Origin: Streptomyces flaveus
GTDB lineage: Bacteria > Actinomycetota > Actinomycetes > Streptomycetales > Streptomycetaceae
NCBI RefSeq assembly: GCF_014647675.1
Contig: NZ_BMPQ01000025.1
Location: 62,001-126,000 of the forward strand
Length of the DNA: 64,000 bases
Direction of reading: 5' to 3'
The notes under the pieces were generated by a model that did no database searches, had not been told where the DNA came from, and saw nothing but the letters and a program-made list of their open reading frames with translations. Both the position numbers and the translations under genes were made by a program. Positions 8,484-16,651 of the stretch are shown one piece after another (position 1 is the first letter of the stretch; every line of letters starts with the position of its first letter).

Positions 8484-9065
8484 ATGACGACTGGCGCTCC
8501 GACCCCGACGTACCCCGCGCGACCGCGGCGGTCCCGGCTGCGTACGTTCCTGCCGCTCGGCATCGCCGCATGGCTGGTCCTGGAGATCTGGCTGCTGACC
8601 GTGGTGGCGGGCGCGGCGGGTGGCTGGGCCGTCTTTCTGCTGCTCGTGGCCGGGTTCGTGCTGGGTTCCGTGGTCATCAAGCGGGCCGGGCGCCGAGCCT
8701 TCCGGGCCCTGAGCGAGGCCCTTCAACAGCAGCAGAGCGGGGTGCTGCCGGAGGGCGAGCGAGGCAGCGAAGGCAATGGCCTGATGATGCTGGGCGGCCT
8801 GCTTCTGATGCTGCCGGGCCTGATCTCCGACGCGTTCGGCCTGGTCCTGCTGATCCCACCGGTCCAGAAGTCCCTGAGCCGCTACGCGGAGCGCACCTTC
8901 GAACGCAAGATGCGCGAGGCCACTCCCGGCACCCTGGGCGACGCCTTCCAACAGGCCCGCATGCACCGCCCCGACGGCAAGGTCGTACCGGGCGAGGTCA
9001 TCCACGACGACGAGCGCCGGGGACCCGAGGGGGAGCCGGGCCCGCGCCCGCCGCTGACTGGCTGA
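8484..9065 (+). CDS. fxsA: FxsA-family membrane protein
   Basis: A 193-residue integral membrane protein of the FxsA family, named for the E. coli protein linked to exclusion of phage T7 by F plasmid. A basic N-terminus (ARPRRSRLRTFLP) precedes a hydrophobic pair (about 25-72) with the conserved AGFVLGSVVIKR turn. A second hydrophobic block follows with GLMMLGGLLLMLPGLISDAFGL, split by the diagnostic LPGLISD. The C-terminus is a charged cytosolic tail. It is on the same strand as ppm1 with a 71-bp gap and convergent to rbpA. Function in Streptomyces is unknown. Confidence 0.9.
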   Translation: MTTGAPTPTYPARPRRSRLRTFLPLGIAAWLVLEIWLLTVVAGAAGGWAVFLLLVAGFVLGSVVIKRAGRRAFRALSEALQQQQSGVLPEGERGSEGNGLMMLGGLLLMLPGLISDAFGLVLLIPPVQKSLSRYAERTFERKMREATPGTLGDAFQQARMHRPDGKVVPGEVIHDDERRGPEGEPGPRPPLTG

Positions 9066-9080
9066 CCACCGCGCCCCGAA

Positions 9081-9212
9081 GGGGCGCGGGGCTGTGTCAA
9101 TCTGCGGCTCCGCCGCGATGGGGGTCCCCCGCTCTGGGGGGACCCCCAGGCCCTTAAGGCACTGGGGGAGAAGTCGAGAGCGGGGGAGCGACAAGTCACG
9201 ACGAACCCGCAG
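9081..9212 (+). repeat. dispersed intergenic repeat, copy 2, enlarged by GC hairpins
   Basis: It starts GGGGCGCGGGGCTGTGTCAA and TCTGCGGCTCCGCCGCG like copy 1 (4241). About 80 bp then intervene, containing self-complementary GGGGGTCCCCC and GGGGGACCCCC blocks and CTTAAGG. The unit resumes with GAGCGACAAGTCACGACGAA and CCCGCAG. Directly after it, 9230-9300 carries another block of common Streptomyces intergenic type (CCGTCCGGCGATTGAGGACG, then GGGGTCTGGGGCGCAGCCCC). The 352-bp gap between fxsA and rbpA therefore consists mostly of dispersed repeats and hairpins and holds no gene. Confidence 0.65.
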
Positions 9213-9340
9213 TCGGACACGGGCCAGCGCAAATCAGCCCGTCCGGCGATTGAGGACGAGCCCGCCAGGGCGATGGGGGTCTGGGGCGCAGCCCCAGGGA
9301 CAGCAACCCACCACTCAGCCGCACCATCAACACAACAGAA

Positions 9341-9377
9341 CCGCGGGTGCCGTGCACCAAAAGCACGGCACCCGCGG
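9341..9377 (-). terminator. rbpA transcription terminator
   Basis: A perfect 15-bp stem (CCGCGGGTGCCGTGC / GCACGGCACCCGCGG) with a 7-nt loop lies 40 bp beyond the rbpA stop. On the minus strand it is followed by the T-rich stretch TTCTGTTGTGTTG, so it is a good intrinsic terminator for rbpA. It may also stop fxsA transcription from the other side. Confidence 0.85.
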
Positions 9378-9417
9378 TCCTGGGTGCGCTCTCTATGCCG
9401 CCCAACCCCCGGAGGGG

Positions 9418-9792
9418 CTACGCGGACTTGCGGCTGTCCCGCGGATGTACCGCGATGTTCATGGCGCCGGATCGGAGAACGGCCAAGCGCTCCGCGAGGA
9501 CCTCTTCGAGTTCCTCGCGCGTGCGCCGCTCCATCAGCATGTCCCAATGCGTGCGCGCGGGCTTGGCCTTCTTCTCTTCGGGGCCGTCGCCGTCCACGAG
9601 GAGTGCCTGGGCCCCGCAGACCTTGCACTCCCACTCCGGCGGGATCTCCGCCTCCACCGAGAAGGGCATCTCAAAACGATGGCCCTTCTCGCATGCGTAC
9701 TCCACGGCCTGGCGTGGGGCCAGGTCGATGCCGCGGTCAGTCTCGTAGCTGGTCACCACGAGGCGCGTGCCGCGAAGAGCTCGCTCACTCAT
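9418..9792 (-). CDS. rbpA: RNA polymerase-binding protein RbpA
   Basis: A 124-residue actinobacterial RbpA, which binds RNA polymerase and group 1/2 sigma factors, stabilises the open complex and supports growth and basal rifampicin tolerance. The N-terminal tail MSERALRGTRLVVTSYETD is followed by the zinc-binding core. Cys34, His38, Cys56 and Cys59 lie in EYACEKGHRFEMPF and PPEWECKVCGAQ. The basic linker (EEKKAKPARTHWDMLMERR) and the sigma-interaction domain (TREELEEVLAERLAVLRS) follow. GGGAGG precedes the ATG. The promoter at 9853-9880 matches the sigma-R consensus, in keeping with thiol-stress induction of this gene in S. coelicolor. Confidence 0.98.
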   Translation of the reverse strand: MSERALRGTRLVVTSYETDRGIDLAPRQAVEYACEKGHRFEMPFSVEAEIPPEWECKVCGAQALLVDGDGPEEKKAKPARTHWDMLMERRTREELEEVLAERLAVLRSGAMNIAVHPRDSRKSA

Positions 9793-9852
9793 GAATCGTG
9801 CCTCCCGGGCTTGTCGCCCACAGGACAGGTGTCGCTGTCGTCGTCATCCGGT

Positions 9853-9880
9853 CAACGTCCGGTCGGCGGTAAAGATTCCC
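9853..9880 (-). promoter_or_regulatory. sigma-R-type promoter of rbpA
   Basis: On the minus strand GGGAAT (9875-9880) is followed after exactly 18 nt by GTTG (9853-9856). This matches the sigma-R (disulfide-stress ECF sigma) consensus GGAAT-N18-GTT. It lies about 60 bp upstream of the rbpA start codon. Confidence 0.85.
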
Positions 9881-10070
9881 GTTGCGGGTCATGCGTCGCC
9901 GTCGTAGCCGCCCCTTGTTGTACCCACCAGCGCCCGGTTTGTCACATCTGAGAGCAGATGTCACCCAACGTTTCGGCTTCTTTGACGCGCAGTAACGGTA
10001 CGCCTGGCAGGCCAAACGCGTACACTACCGGCCTTTGGCCTCAGGTGCTAAATCGGCGCTGGATCTGGTG

Positions 10071-11420
10071 CTAGATCCGGTCCGGAACCGGGTTGCCCGC
10101 ATCCCGCACCGCCTGCCGCACCGAAACCCGCGCGAGCAGCACGAATCCGATGACGAAGAAGACCACGAGCGAGATGATCGCGTCCCGGTAACTTCCGGTC
10201 AGCTGGTACGTCAGACCGAACAGAAGCGGGCCCAGCCAGCTCATGCCGCGGTCGCTCATCTCGTACGCCGAGAAGTACTCGGCCTCCTTGCCCCGCGGCA
10301 CCAGATGCGAGAACAGCGAGCGGGACAGCGCCTGGCTCCCGCCGAGCACGAGGCCGATCCCGGCGGCGAGCACGAAGAACCACACGGGTGAGCCCGCGGG
10401 CAGGAAGTAACCCGCCCCGATCGTCACCGTCCACGCCACCAGCGAGCCGAGAATCGTGCGCTTCGCGCCGTACACGCGCGCGAGCCGCCCCATGCCGAGC
10501 GCCCCGGCCACGGCCAGCAGCTGGACGAGCAGCACCGCGACGATCAGGGTCGACTGGCCGAGGTCCAGCTCTTCGGAGCCGTACACGGAGGCCTGTGAGA
10601 TGACCGTCTGGATGCCGTCGTTGTAGACGAGATAGGCCAGCAGGAAGGCGAGCGTCCGGGGCTTGCGCCGCATGTCCCGCACGGTGGCGGCCAGTTGGCG
10701 CCAGCCCTGCACGGACGTCCCTTCCCGGGGCGTCGTACGGCGATCGCGCAGCCGCTTGAGGGGTACGAGCGTGAAGGCGCCCCACCAGATGCCCGCGGAA
10801 GCCAGACAGATGCGTACGGCCATCGCCTCCGAGAGGCCGAAACTGTCATGGGCCGTGAACAGCACCAGGTTCGCCACCAGAACCAGCGCGCCCGCGGCGT
10901 AACCGAAGGCCCAGCCCCTGGACGAGACGGCGTCACGCTCCTCGGGCGGGGCGATCTGCGGCAGATAGGAGTTGTAGAGCACCATCGAGACGGCCAGCGA
11001 GGCATTGGCCACGATCAGCAGGAAGCCGCCCAGCAGATAGCGGTCGCCGTCCAGGAAGAACATGCCGGTGGTGGCCGCGGCGCCCACATAGGCGGCGGTC
11101 GCGAGCAGCGGCTTCTTGCGCCCGGTGCGGTCGGCCGCCGCACCCGCCAGGGGCATCACGAAGATCGACAGGATCACGGACGCAGACACGGAGTACGCGA
11201 AGAAGGAACCCGCGCGGACCGGGATCCCCAGGGGGTGCACAAAGCCGTCCGCGTCCGCCGCCGACTCGGCGACCGACGTCAGATAGGGCCCGAGGAACAC
11301 CGTCAGGACACTTGTCGAATAGACGGAGCAGGCCCAGTCGTAGACGTACCAGCCGTGTTGTTCGCGGCGCCGCCCGGCCGCGTCGTCGGCCGCCTCCGTC
11401 CGCACGGTGTCGGTGCCCAC
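10071..11420 (-). CDS. MFS transporter, UMF1/Atg22-like
   Basis: A 449-residue polytopic permease with about twelve hydrophobic helices. The N-terminal signature (REQHGWYVYDWACSVYSTSV) and the loop AAADRTGRKKPLL are those of the UMF1/Atg22-like branch of the major facilitator superfamily. The mid-protein YNSYLPQIAPPEERDAVSSR is also characteristic. Fungal Atg22 exports amino acids from vacuoles; bacterial members are uncharacterised, so substrate and direction are unknown. Translation starts at GTG 11420 after GGGGAAGCGAGGG. A 52-bp gap separates it from the upstream phosphodiesterase gene, so it is probably the last gene of a yczE-glpQ-MFS transcription unit. Confidence 0.88.
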   Translation of the reverse strand: MGTDTVRTEAADDAAGRRREQHGWYVYDWACSVYSTSVLTVFLGPYLTSVAESAADADGFVHPLGIPVRAGSFFAYSVSASVILSIFVMPLAGAAADRTGRKKPLLATAAYVGAAATTGMFFLDGDRYLLGGFLLIVANASLAVSMVLYNSYLPQIAPPEERDAVSSRGWAFGYAAGALVLVANLVLFTAHDSFGLSEAMAVRICLASAGIWWGAFTLVPLKRLRDRRTTPREGTSVQGWRQLAATVRDMRRKPRTLAFLLAYLVYNDGIQTVISQASVYGSEELDLGQSTLIVAVLLVQLLAVAGALGMGRLARVYGAKRTILGSLVAWTVTIGAGYFLPAGSPVWFFVLAAGIGLVLGGSQALSRSLFSHLVPRGKEAEYFSAYEMSDRGMSWLGPLLFGLTYQLTGSYRDAIISLVVFFVIGFVLLARVSVRQAVRDAGNPVPDRI

Positions 11421-11472
11421 CCGTGCCCTCGCTTCCCCGTCGCAGTCCCCGTACGCGGACGCCGCGGGCCGG

Positions 11473-12240
11473 TCAGACCCAGGTGCCGCGGTCCTTGAGG
11501 ACCCCGCGCAGCGTCTCGATGTGATCGGTCATGATGCCATCGACTCCGAGGTCCAGAAGACGGTGCATCCGCTCGGGCTCGTTGACGGTCCACACGTGGA
11601 CGTGCAGCCCGCGCGCGTGTGCGGCGCGTACGAAGCGGTGGTCGACCACCGGGACACCCGACTGGGACTCGGGTACCTGCGCGCAGACCGCCGAGCGGCG
11701 CAACGCCGCGGGGACGCCCCACGACTGCAGGCGCAGCCCCAGGACACCCCGGGTGCCGTACGAGGTCGCCAGGCGCGGCCCGGCCAGGCGCTGGGCGCGG
11801 GACACGCGCGCCTCGGAGAAGGAGCCGACGCAGACGCGGTCCCAGGAGTTGGTGCGGCCGATCAGATCGAGCAGCGGGTGCAGGGCGGGCTCCGCCTTGA
11901 TGTCGACGTTCCAGCGGACGTCGGGGAACGTCTCCAGGAGCTCCTCGAAGAGGGGCACCGGTTCGCCACCGGCCACGCGTGCGTGCCGTACGTCGTCCCA
12001 GGGGAGGTCCGCTATCCGGCCCGCCCCGTCGGTCACCCGGTCCAGTGTCGCGTCGTGGAAGGCGACGAGCCGGCCGTCGGCGGTGGCGTGCACATCGGTC
12101 TCGATGTACCGATAGCCCGCTTCGACCGCGCGCCGGAACTGCGCCACGGTGTTCTCCAGTCCGTCCGCCGCCCCGCCCCGGTGGGCGAAGGCGATCGGGC
12201 CGGGATGGTCGAGATAGGGATGGCGTATCCGCGTGGTCAC
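11473..12240 (-). CDS. glycerophosphodiester phosphodiesterase
   Basis: A 255-residue GDPD-family enzyme hydrolysing glycerophosphodiesters to an alcohol and sn-glycerol-3-phosphate. The N-terminal FAHRGGAADGLENTV and ETDVHATADGRLVAFHDATL supply the expected metal and catalytic residues (HRG...EN and E-D...H). KAEPALHPL and the C-terminal VHVWTVNEPERM and GVDGIMTDH complete the TIM barrel. No signal peptide is seen, so it is likely cytosolic. The start is a GTG at 12240 that overlaps the stop of the YczE gene (GTGA), implying translational coupling. The glycerol-3-phosphate product would feed central lipid metabolism. Confidence 0.92.
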   Translation of the reverse strand: MTTRIRHPYLDHPGPIAFAHRGGAADGLENTVAQFRRAVEAGYRYIETDVHATADGRLVAFHDATLDRVTDGAGRIADLPWDDVRHARVAGGEPVPLFEELLETFPDVRWNVDIKAEPALHPLLDLIGRTNSWDRVCVGSFSEARVSRAQRLAGPRLATSYGTRGVLGLRLQSWGVPAALRRSAVCAQVPESQSGVPVVDHRFVRAAHARGLHVHVWTVNEPERMHRLLDLGVDGIMTDHIETLRGVLKDRGTWV

Positions 12241-12887
12241 CGGCGCAGTATCGCCCGCTTCGGTTGACCCCCGGCAACGACGGTGCTGCCGTCCGCCGAG
12301 GGAACGGCGAACACGCGCAGGAACAGCTGGGCGAGCGGGCCGATCGACAGGGCGTACAGGACCGTGCCGATGCCGACGGTGCCGCCGAGTGCGAACCCGG
12401 TCGCCACGACCGTGATCTCGATGGCCGTGCGCACCAGGCGGATCGAGACTCCCGTGCGCTGGTGCAGCCCCGTCATCAGGCCGTCGCGGGGGCCGGCCCC
12501 GAAGCGTGCCGCGATGTACATGCCCGTCGCCACGCCATGCAAGAGGATCCCCGCGACCAGCAGCGGGACGCGGACCGCCAGGGTGCGGGCGTCCGGTACG
12601 AGGGCCAGCGTCGCGTCCAGCGCGACACCGATCACCAGGACGTTGGAGATCGTTCCGAGCCCGGGCCGCTGACGCAGCGGGATCCACAGCAGCAGCACCG
12701 AGGCACCCACGAGGGTCAGCACCACACCGATCGACAGCCCCGTCCGCTCGGCGAGCCCTTCGTGCAGCACGTTCCACGGCTCCAGCCCCAGGCCAGATCT
12801 GACGAGGAGTGCCGAACTCGCGCCGTACAGCGTGAGACCGCCGTAGAGCTGCGACAGCCGCCGTAGGAGATGCCCCTGTGTGGACAA
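12237..12887 (-). CDS. YczE/YyaS-family membrane protein
   Basis: A 216-residue membrane protein of the YczE (BCR, YitT-related) type with about five hydrophobic helices. Typical pieces are LYGASSALLVRSGLGLEPWN, VLHEGLAERTGLSIGVV and AARFGAGPRDGLMTGLHQRT, the last being the family hallmark. The likely start is TTG at 12887 with AGGGGG 7 nt before it; the frame is open upstream but without a better start. It is divergent from a MocR regulator at 12990, an arrangement seen repeatedly for YczE genes, and a palindrome lies between them. Its stop overlaps the start of the downstream phosphodiesterase. Transported substrate unknown. Confidence 0.85.
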   Translation of the reverse strand: MSTQGHLLRRLSQLYGGLTLYGASSALLVRSGLGLEPWNVLHEGLAERTGLSIGVVLTLVGASVLLLWIPLRQRPGLGTISNVLVIGVALDATLALVPDARTLAVRVPLLVAGILLHGVATGMYIAARFGAGPRDGLMTGLHQRTGVSIRLVRTAIEITVVATGFALGGTVGIGTVLYALSIGPLAQLFLRVFAVPSADGSTVVAGGQPKRAILRR

Positions 12888-12939
12888 GACGTGCCCCCTG
12901 AGATGGTGGTAGTGGCCTGATGCATGACACCCTGTGGCT

Positions 12940-12954
12940 TGGCAGGACCTGCCA
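12940..12954. promoter_or_regulatory. palindrome in the yczE-mocR divergent promoter region
   Basis: TGGCAGG-A-CCTGCCA is a perfect inverted repeat 35 bp before the MocR start and about 53 bp from the YczE start. TGGC also recurs at 12913, 12935 and 12960 in direct orientation, and MocR proteins often bind direct repeats. This is a candidate operator for the MocR protein; no binding evidence exists. Confidence 0.45.
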
Positions 12955-12989
12955 TCCATGGCCAATTCGGGGAAGGTGGACTGGAAATC

Positions 12990-14489
12990 ATGGCTCAGTG
13001 GACTTCGGCGGTCGGTGCCGCACAGCTGGCCCGGCTGCTCAACTCCCAGCAGGAGCGCCCTGCCGGTCCCGGTACGCGTCGCCCGCCCGCCTATCGCGCC
13101 CTCGCCGACGGCATCCGGCTGCTCGTGCTCGAAGGGCGCGTCCCCGTTGCCGCGCGGCTGCCCGCCGAGCGGGAACTGGCCCTCTCCTTGTCCGTCAGCC
13201 GCACCACCGTGGCCGCCGCCTATGAGTCGCTGCGCAGCGAGGGGTTCCTGGAGTCCCGCCGGGGAGCGGGGAGCTGGACCGCCGTGCCGGCCGGCAATCC
13301 GCTGCCCGCGCGCGGTCTCGAACCGCTGCCGCCCGATGCGCTCGGCTCCATGATCGACCTCGGCTGCGCGGCCCTGCCCGCGCCCGAGCCCTGGCTCACC
13401 CGTGCCGTACAGGGCGCCCTGGAGGAGCTGCCGCCGTACGCCCACACCCACGGCGACTACCCGGCGGGGCTGCCCGCGCTGCGTACGACGATTGCCGAGC
13501 GCTACACCGCGCGCGGCATTCCCACGATGCCCGAGCAGATCATGGTGACCACGGGCGCCATGGGAGCCATCGACGCCATCTGCCACCTCTTCGCCGGGCG
13601 CGGTGAGCGCATCGCCGTCGAGTCGCCCAGTTACGCCAACATCCTCCAGTTGATGCGCGAGGCGGGAGCCCGTCTGGTGCCCGTCGCCATGGCCGAGGGG
13701 CTCGCGGGCTGGGACATGGACCGCTGGCGGCAGGTGCTGCGCGACGCGGCGCCTCGTCTTGCGTACGTCGTCGCGGACTTCCACAACCCGACCGGCGCGC
13801 TCGCCGACGAGGACCAGCGGCGGCGGCTCGTGGACGCGGCGCGGTCGGCGGGCACCGTGCTGGTCGTGGACGAGACCATGAGCGAGCTGCATCTGGACGA
13901 GGGGCTCGAACTGCCGCGCCCCGTCTGCGGTTTCGACCCGGCCGGGTCGACGGTGATCACGGTGGGCTCGGCCAGCAAGGCGTTCTGGGCGGGCATGCGG
14001 ATCGGCTGGGTTCGGGCGGCGCCCGATGTGATCCGCAGCCTGGTCGCGGCACGCGCGTACGCCGATCTGGGCACCCCTGTCCTGGAACAGCTGGCCGTGA
14101 ACTGGCTGCTCAGCACCGGGGGTTGGGAGCAGGCAGTGGACATCCGGCGGGACCAGGCCCGCGAGAACCGCGACGCGCTCGTGGCCGCCGTGCGCCGTGA
14201 GCTGCCCAGCTGGGAGTTCGAGGTGCCGCACGGCGGGCTCACGCTGTGGGTGCGTACCGGAGGGCTGTCGGGCTCGCGGCTGGCCGAGGCCGGCGAGCGG
14301 GTGGGCGTACGGGTGCCGTCAGGGCCACGCTTCGGAGTGGACGGGGCCTTCGAGGGCTATGTGCGGCTGCCGTTCACCGTCGGCGGCGCGGTGGCCGAGG
14401 AGGCCGCGGCGCGCCTGGCCGCGGCGGCCCGTCTGGTGGAGACGGGAGCGAACGGGGCGACGGAGACACCGCGCACCTTCGTGGCGTGA
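12990..14489 (+). CDS. MocR-type regulator (GntR HTH plus aminotransferase-like domain)
   Basis: A 499-residue PLP-binding transcription factor. The N-terminal GntR winged helix (about residues 25-95) contains RLPAERELALSLSVSRTTVAAA. A fold-type-I aminotransferase domain follows (about 120-490) with DFHNPTGALADEDQRR and VGSASKAFWAGMRIGW; Lys330 is the expected PLP Schiff-base lysine. Such proteins control vitamin B6, GABA or transport genes, usually divergent ones, so the adjacent yczE gene is the prime target. The ATG at 12990 is chosen because an upstream ATG (12924) would add a 22-residue leader with no family resemblance. The gene converges on sffA with a 27-bp gap. Confidence 0.92.
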   Translation: MAQWTSAVGAAQLARLLNSQQERPAGPGTRRPPAYRALADGIRLLVLEGRVPVAARLPAERELALSLSVSRTTVAAAYESLRSEGFLESRRGAGSWTAVPAGNPLPARGLEPLPPDALGSMIDLGCAALPAPEPWLTRAVQGALEELPPYAHTHGDYPAGLPALRTTIAERYTARGIPTMPEQIMVTTGAMGAIDAICHLFAGRGERIAVESPSYANILQLMREAGARLVPVAMAEGLAGWDMDRWRQVLRDAAPRLAYVVADFHNPTGALADEDQRRRLVDAARSAGTVLVVDETMSELHLDEGLELPRPVCGFDPAGSTVITVGSASKAFWAGMRIGWVRAAPDVIRSLVAARAYADLGTPVLEQLAVNWLLSTGGWEQAVDIRRDQARENRDALVAAVRRELPSWEFEVPHGGLTLWVRTGGLSGSRLAEAGERVGVRVPSGPRFGVDGAFEGYVRLPFTVGGAVAEEAAARLAAAARLVETGANGATETPRTFVA

Positions 14490-14516
14490 CGCCGCGTTCG
14501 GACCTCCCGCGACCCG

Positions 14517-16118
14517 TCAGCCTTCCGCCACGACCTTCGTGCCCTTCGTGCCCTTCGTGAGGACCGTTCGGTCTTCCGTCGGGGCGTCGGCGGGCTCCGG
14601 GTCCGCCGGAGCGGTGCGCTCCGGCAGGAGGCTCAGGACCGCCTGGCGGTGGGACTCGCTCGTCGCCTCGTCGTACGGGTCCGGGGCCGCCGGAACCTGG
14701 AGGCGGTGCATCGGACCCGTGCCCAGCCGGGCGTAGCCGCGGCCGGCGGGCATGTCCGGGGTCGGGGTGGTGGGCGGACGCGTCCCGAGCACCGCTTCGA
14801 GCTGTGCGGCAGAAGCCGGGCCGAGCACGACACGCGCGCGCGTGTGCTGACGTACCGGGTCGATGAGGGACTCCATGCCGTCGAACTGCTCGGCCACCGC
14901 CACCGTCACACCGGCCGTGCGTCCGTGCCGCAACGGCACCTGGAGGAGGGACTGCGGGTCACGGCGCCCCTCGGCCGCCGCCAGCTGCCCGAGCACCGTC
15001 GGGCGGTCCAAGAGGAGCCAGAGCGGACGCAGCGTGTCGTCCGGCGGGGACTGGCCCGCCTGACGGGCCCGGTTCATGGCGATGAGGCGTCGCTCCGTCT
15101 CGTGCGCCGCCCACTCCAGACCGGCCAGGGCCCCCGTCAGATCGCACTCGACGGCCAGTACGCCGGCGCGGCCCGTGAGGCACGCGAACTCGCCCGTGCC
15201 ACCGCCCTCGACGATCAGCACGTCACCGTGCTGGAGGACCTGCAGAGCGATCGACCTCAGAAGGGTGGTCGTGCCGCTCCCGGGACCGCCGACCGCGAGA
15301 AGGTGCGGCTCGGTCGAGCGCACGCCGGTGCGCCAGACGACCGGCGGAACGTCGCGCCGTTCCCCACCGGCGATGACAGGGAGCGTGCGCTGGACGCCCG
15401 CCGGGTCGGTGAAGCCGAGCACCGTCTCGCCCGGAGCCGTGACGAAGCGCTGGGCGGCGATGTCGACGGGGAGCGGCGGCAGGGCCGTGACGGTGAGCTG
15501 ATTGCCCTCCTCGTCCCACTCGAAGCGGTACTCCCGGCCACGGCCCGACTTCGTGTGCAGCAACTGCTCGATACGTGCGCGGGAGGCCGCCTCGCCGTCC
15601 GTGAAGTACGCCGGGTAGCGGATCGTCAGCTGTGAGATGCGGCCGGTGCCGTCGAACGCGTACGAGACGAAGGCCTTCGCCCACTGCCCGCCGTGTGTGA
15701 ACAGGGGAGCGGGGTCCTCGGGGACCGAGAAGTACGGGACGAGCGCCTCGTAGAGCGACTCCAGACGCTTGGTCTGCGCCTCGTCGGGGCCCGCCGGCCG
15801 GGACGGGGTGCGGTCCCGGCCGTGCCAGGCGGCAGCCGCCATGAGGGTGAGGGCGGCGAGCAGTGGCCCGAAGGGCAGGAGAGCGACGACCAGCACGATC
15901 GAGGTCAGCAGGAACAGCAGTGGCCCGCGCCGGTCCCTGGGGGTGCCGGCCCATCTGAGCCGCCCTGCCGCCGCCAGCCGGCGCAGTCCACGGGTGATCG
16001 TGATCAGCGGATGGAGAACGTCGGTGGCACTGTCGGCGGCCGACCGGGCCAGCTTCCGGCCGCGGACGATCCGGTCGCTGCCGTTGCTCAGAATGCGGGG
16101 GAGGGGGCGCCGGGCCAC
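14517..16118 (-). CDS. sffA: FtsK/SpoIIIE-like protein SffA
   Basis: A 533-residue FtsK/SpoIIIE-related protein that pairs with SmeA. In S. coelicolor SmeA brings SffA to sporulation septa, where it is thought to help clear DNA. A hydrophobic pair (about residues 66-97, LLFLLTSIVLVVALLPFGPLL and on) anchors it; the ATPase-like domain follows from about residue 240. The phosphate-binding loop reads GGPGSGTTT, with Thr283 where the Walker A lysine is expected. The Walker B-like strand LWLLLDRP has Arg after the Asp. ATP hydrolysis is therefore doubtful. The start is a GTG with AGGAG upstream, 37 bp after smeA. Confidence 0.88.
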   Translation of the reverse strand: MARRPLPRILSNGSDRIVRGRKLARSAADSATDVLHPLITITRGLRRLAAAGRLRWAGTPRDRRGPLLFLLTSIVLVVALLPFGPLLAALTLMAAAAWHGRDRTPSRPAGPDEAQTKRLESLYEALVPYFSVPEDPAPLFTHGGQWAKAFVSYAFDGTGRISQLTIRYPAYFTDGEAASRARIEQLLHTKSGRGREYRFEWDEEGNQLTVTALPPLPVDIAAQRFVTAPGETVLGFTDPAGVQRTLPVIAGGERRDVPPVVWRTGVRSTEPHLLAVGGPGSGTTTLLRSIALQVLQHGDVLIVEGGGTGEFACLTGRAGVLAVECDLTGALAGLEWAAHETERRLIAMNRARQAGQSPPDDTLRPLWLLLDRPTVLGQLAAAEGRRDPQSLLQVPLRHGRTAGVTVAVAEQFDGMESLIDPVRQHTRARVVLGPASAAQLEAVLGTRPPTTPTPDMPAGRGYARLGTGPMHRLQVPAAPDPYDEATSESHRQAVLSLLPERTAPADPEPADAPTEDRTVLTKGTKGTKVVAEG

Positions 16119-16155
16119 TGCTGTCTCCTGACGGTGCGCGCGGAGGGGAGGGGCG

Positions 16156-16350
16156 TCAGAACTCGATGTCGCTGAGGAAGCTGGCCAGGCTCTCGCCGCC
16201 GTCCCTGATGCTCGAGGCGATGGCCGTGCTCGCCAGATAGAACCCGAAGAGCGCGCACACCAGCAGGTGCGAGGCCTTGAGGCCGTCCTTGCGGTAGAGG
16301 ATGAAGACGATGATGCCGAGCAGGACGACAGCTGAGATGGACAGGATCAT
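16156..16350 (-). CDS. smeA: small membrane protein SmeA
   Basis: A 64-residue membrane protein. Its N-terminal helix is MILSISAVVLLGIIVFILY, a short basic loop RKDGLKASH follows, and a second hydrophobic segment is LLVCALFGFYLASTAIA. The C-terminus is short, acidic and Ser-rich (SIRDGGESLASFLSDIEF). Size, two-helix layout and position directly upstream of the FtsK-like gene match SmeA of S. coelicolor. That protein is made in sporulating hyphae, affects septation and spore maturation, and localises SffA. AGGAGAA precedes the ATG. The 301-bp region upstream is shared with a divergent ankyrin gene and should hold the developmental promoter. Confidence 0.88.
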   Translation of the reverse strand: MILSISAVVLLGIIVFILYRKDGLKASHLLVCALFGFYLASTAIASSIRDGGESLASFLSDIEF

Positions 16351-16651
16351 GATGGTTCTCCTGGTCGATGGGGACAGTCACCATGAGTAGTTTCAGACTC
16401 ACAGCATGTATCTGTGCGATAAAAGGCGCAACTGGGTGAATTTCCCCTTGTTTCGCCCTACTGGCCCCTGGCTCACCGGCCACCCGGACCTCAGCGGCCG
16501 TCTGCCGACTTCGAGGTGATCTTTGCCTCGGTCGGGCCCGGTCATGTGACCGCTCGAGCCAGTACGCTGGCGAATCACTCGTACGGCTGCACCCTCGCGG
16601 TCGTACGGACCCGGAGTCCCCGAGTTCCCGCAGCGAGAGGTGGTCCGGCCG
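16351..16651. other. divergent promoter region between smeA and the ankyrin gene
   Basis: A 301-bp non-coding region. It holds the ribosome binding sites of both genes (AGGAGAA for smeA, GAGAGGTGG for the ankyrin gene). A relatively AT-rich patch near 16390-16450 could contain promoters, but I find no confident -35/-10 pair and no exact sigma-WhiG site. Confidence 0.4.

Noticed and set aside
9785..10015. Minus-strand 76-codon frame overlapping the rbpA start
   Set aside because: It covers the sigma-R promoter and leader of rbpA and its composition is not gene-like.
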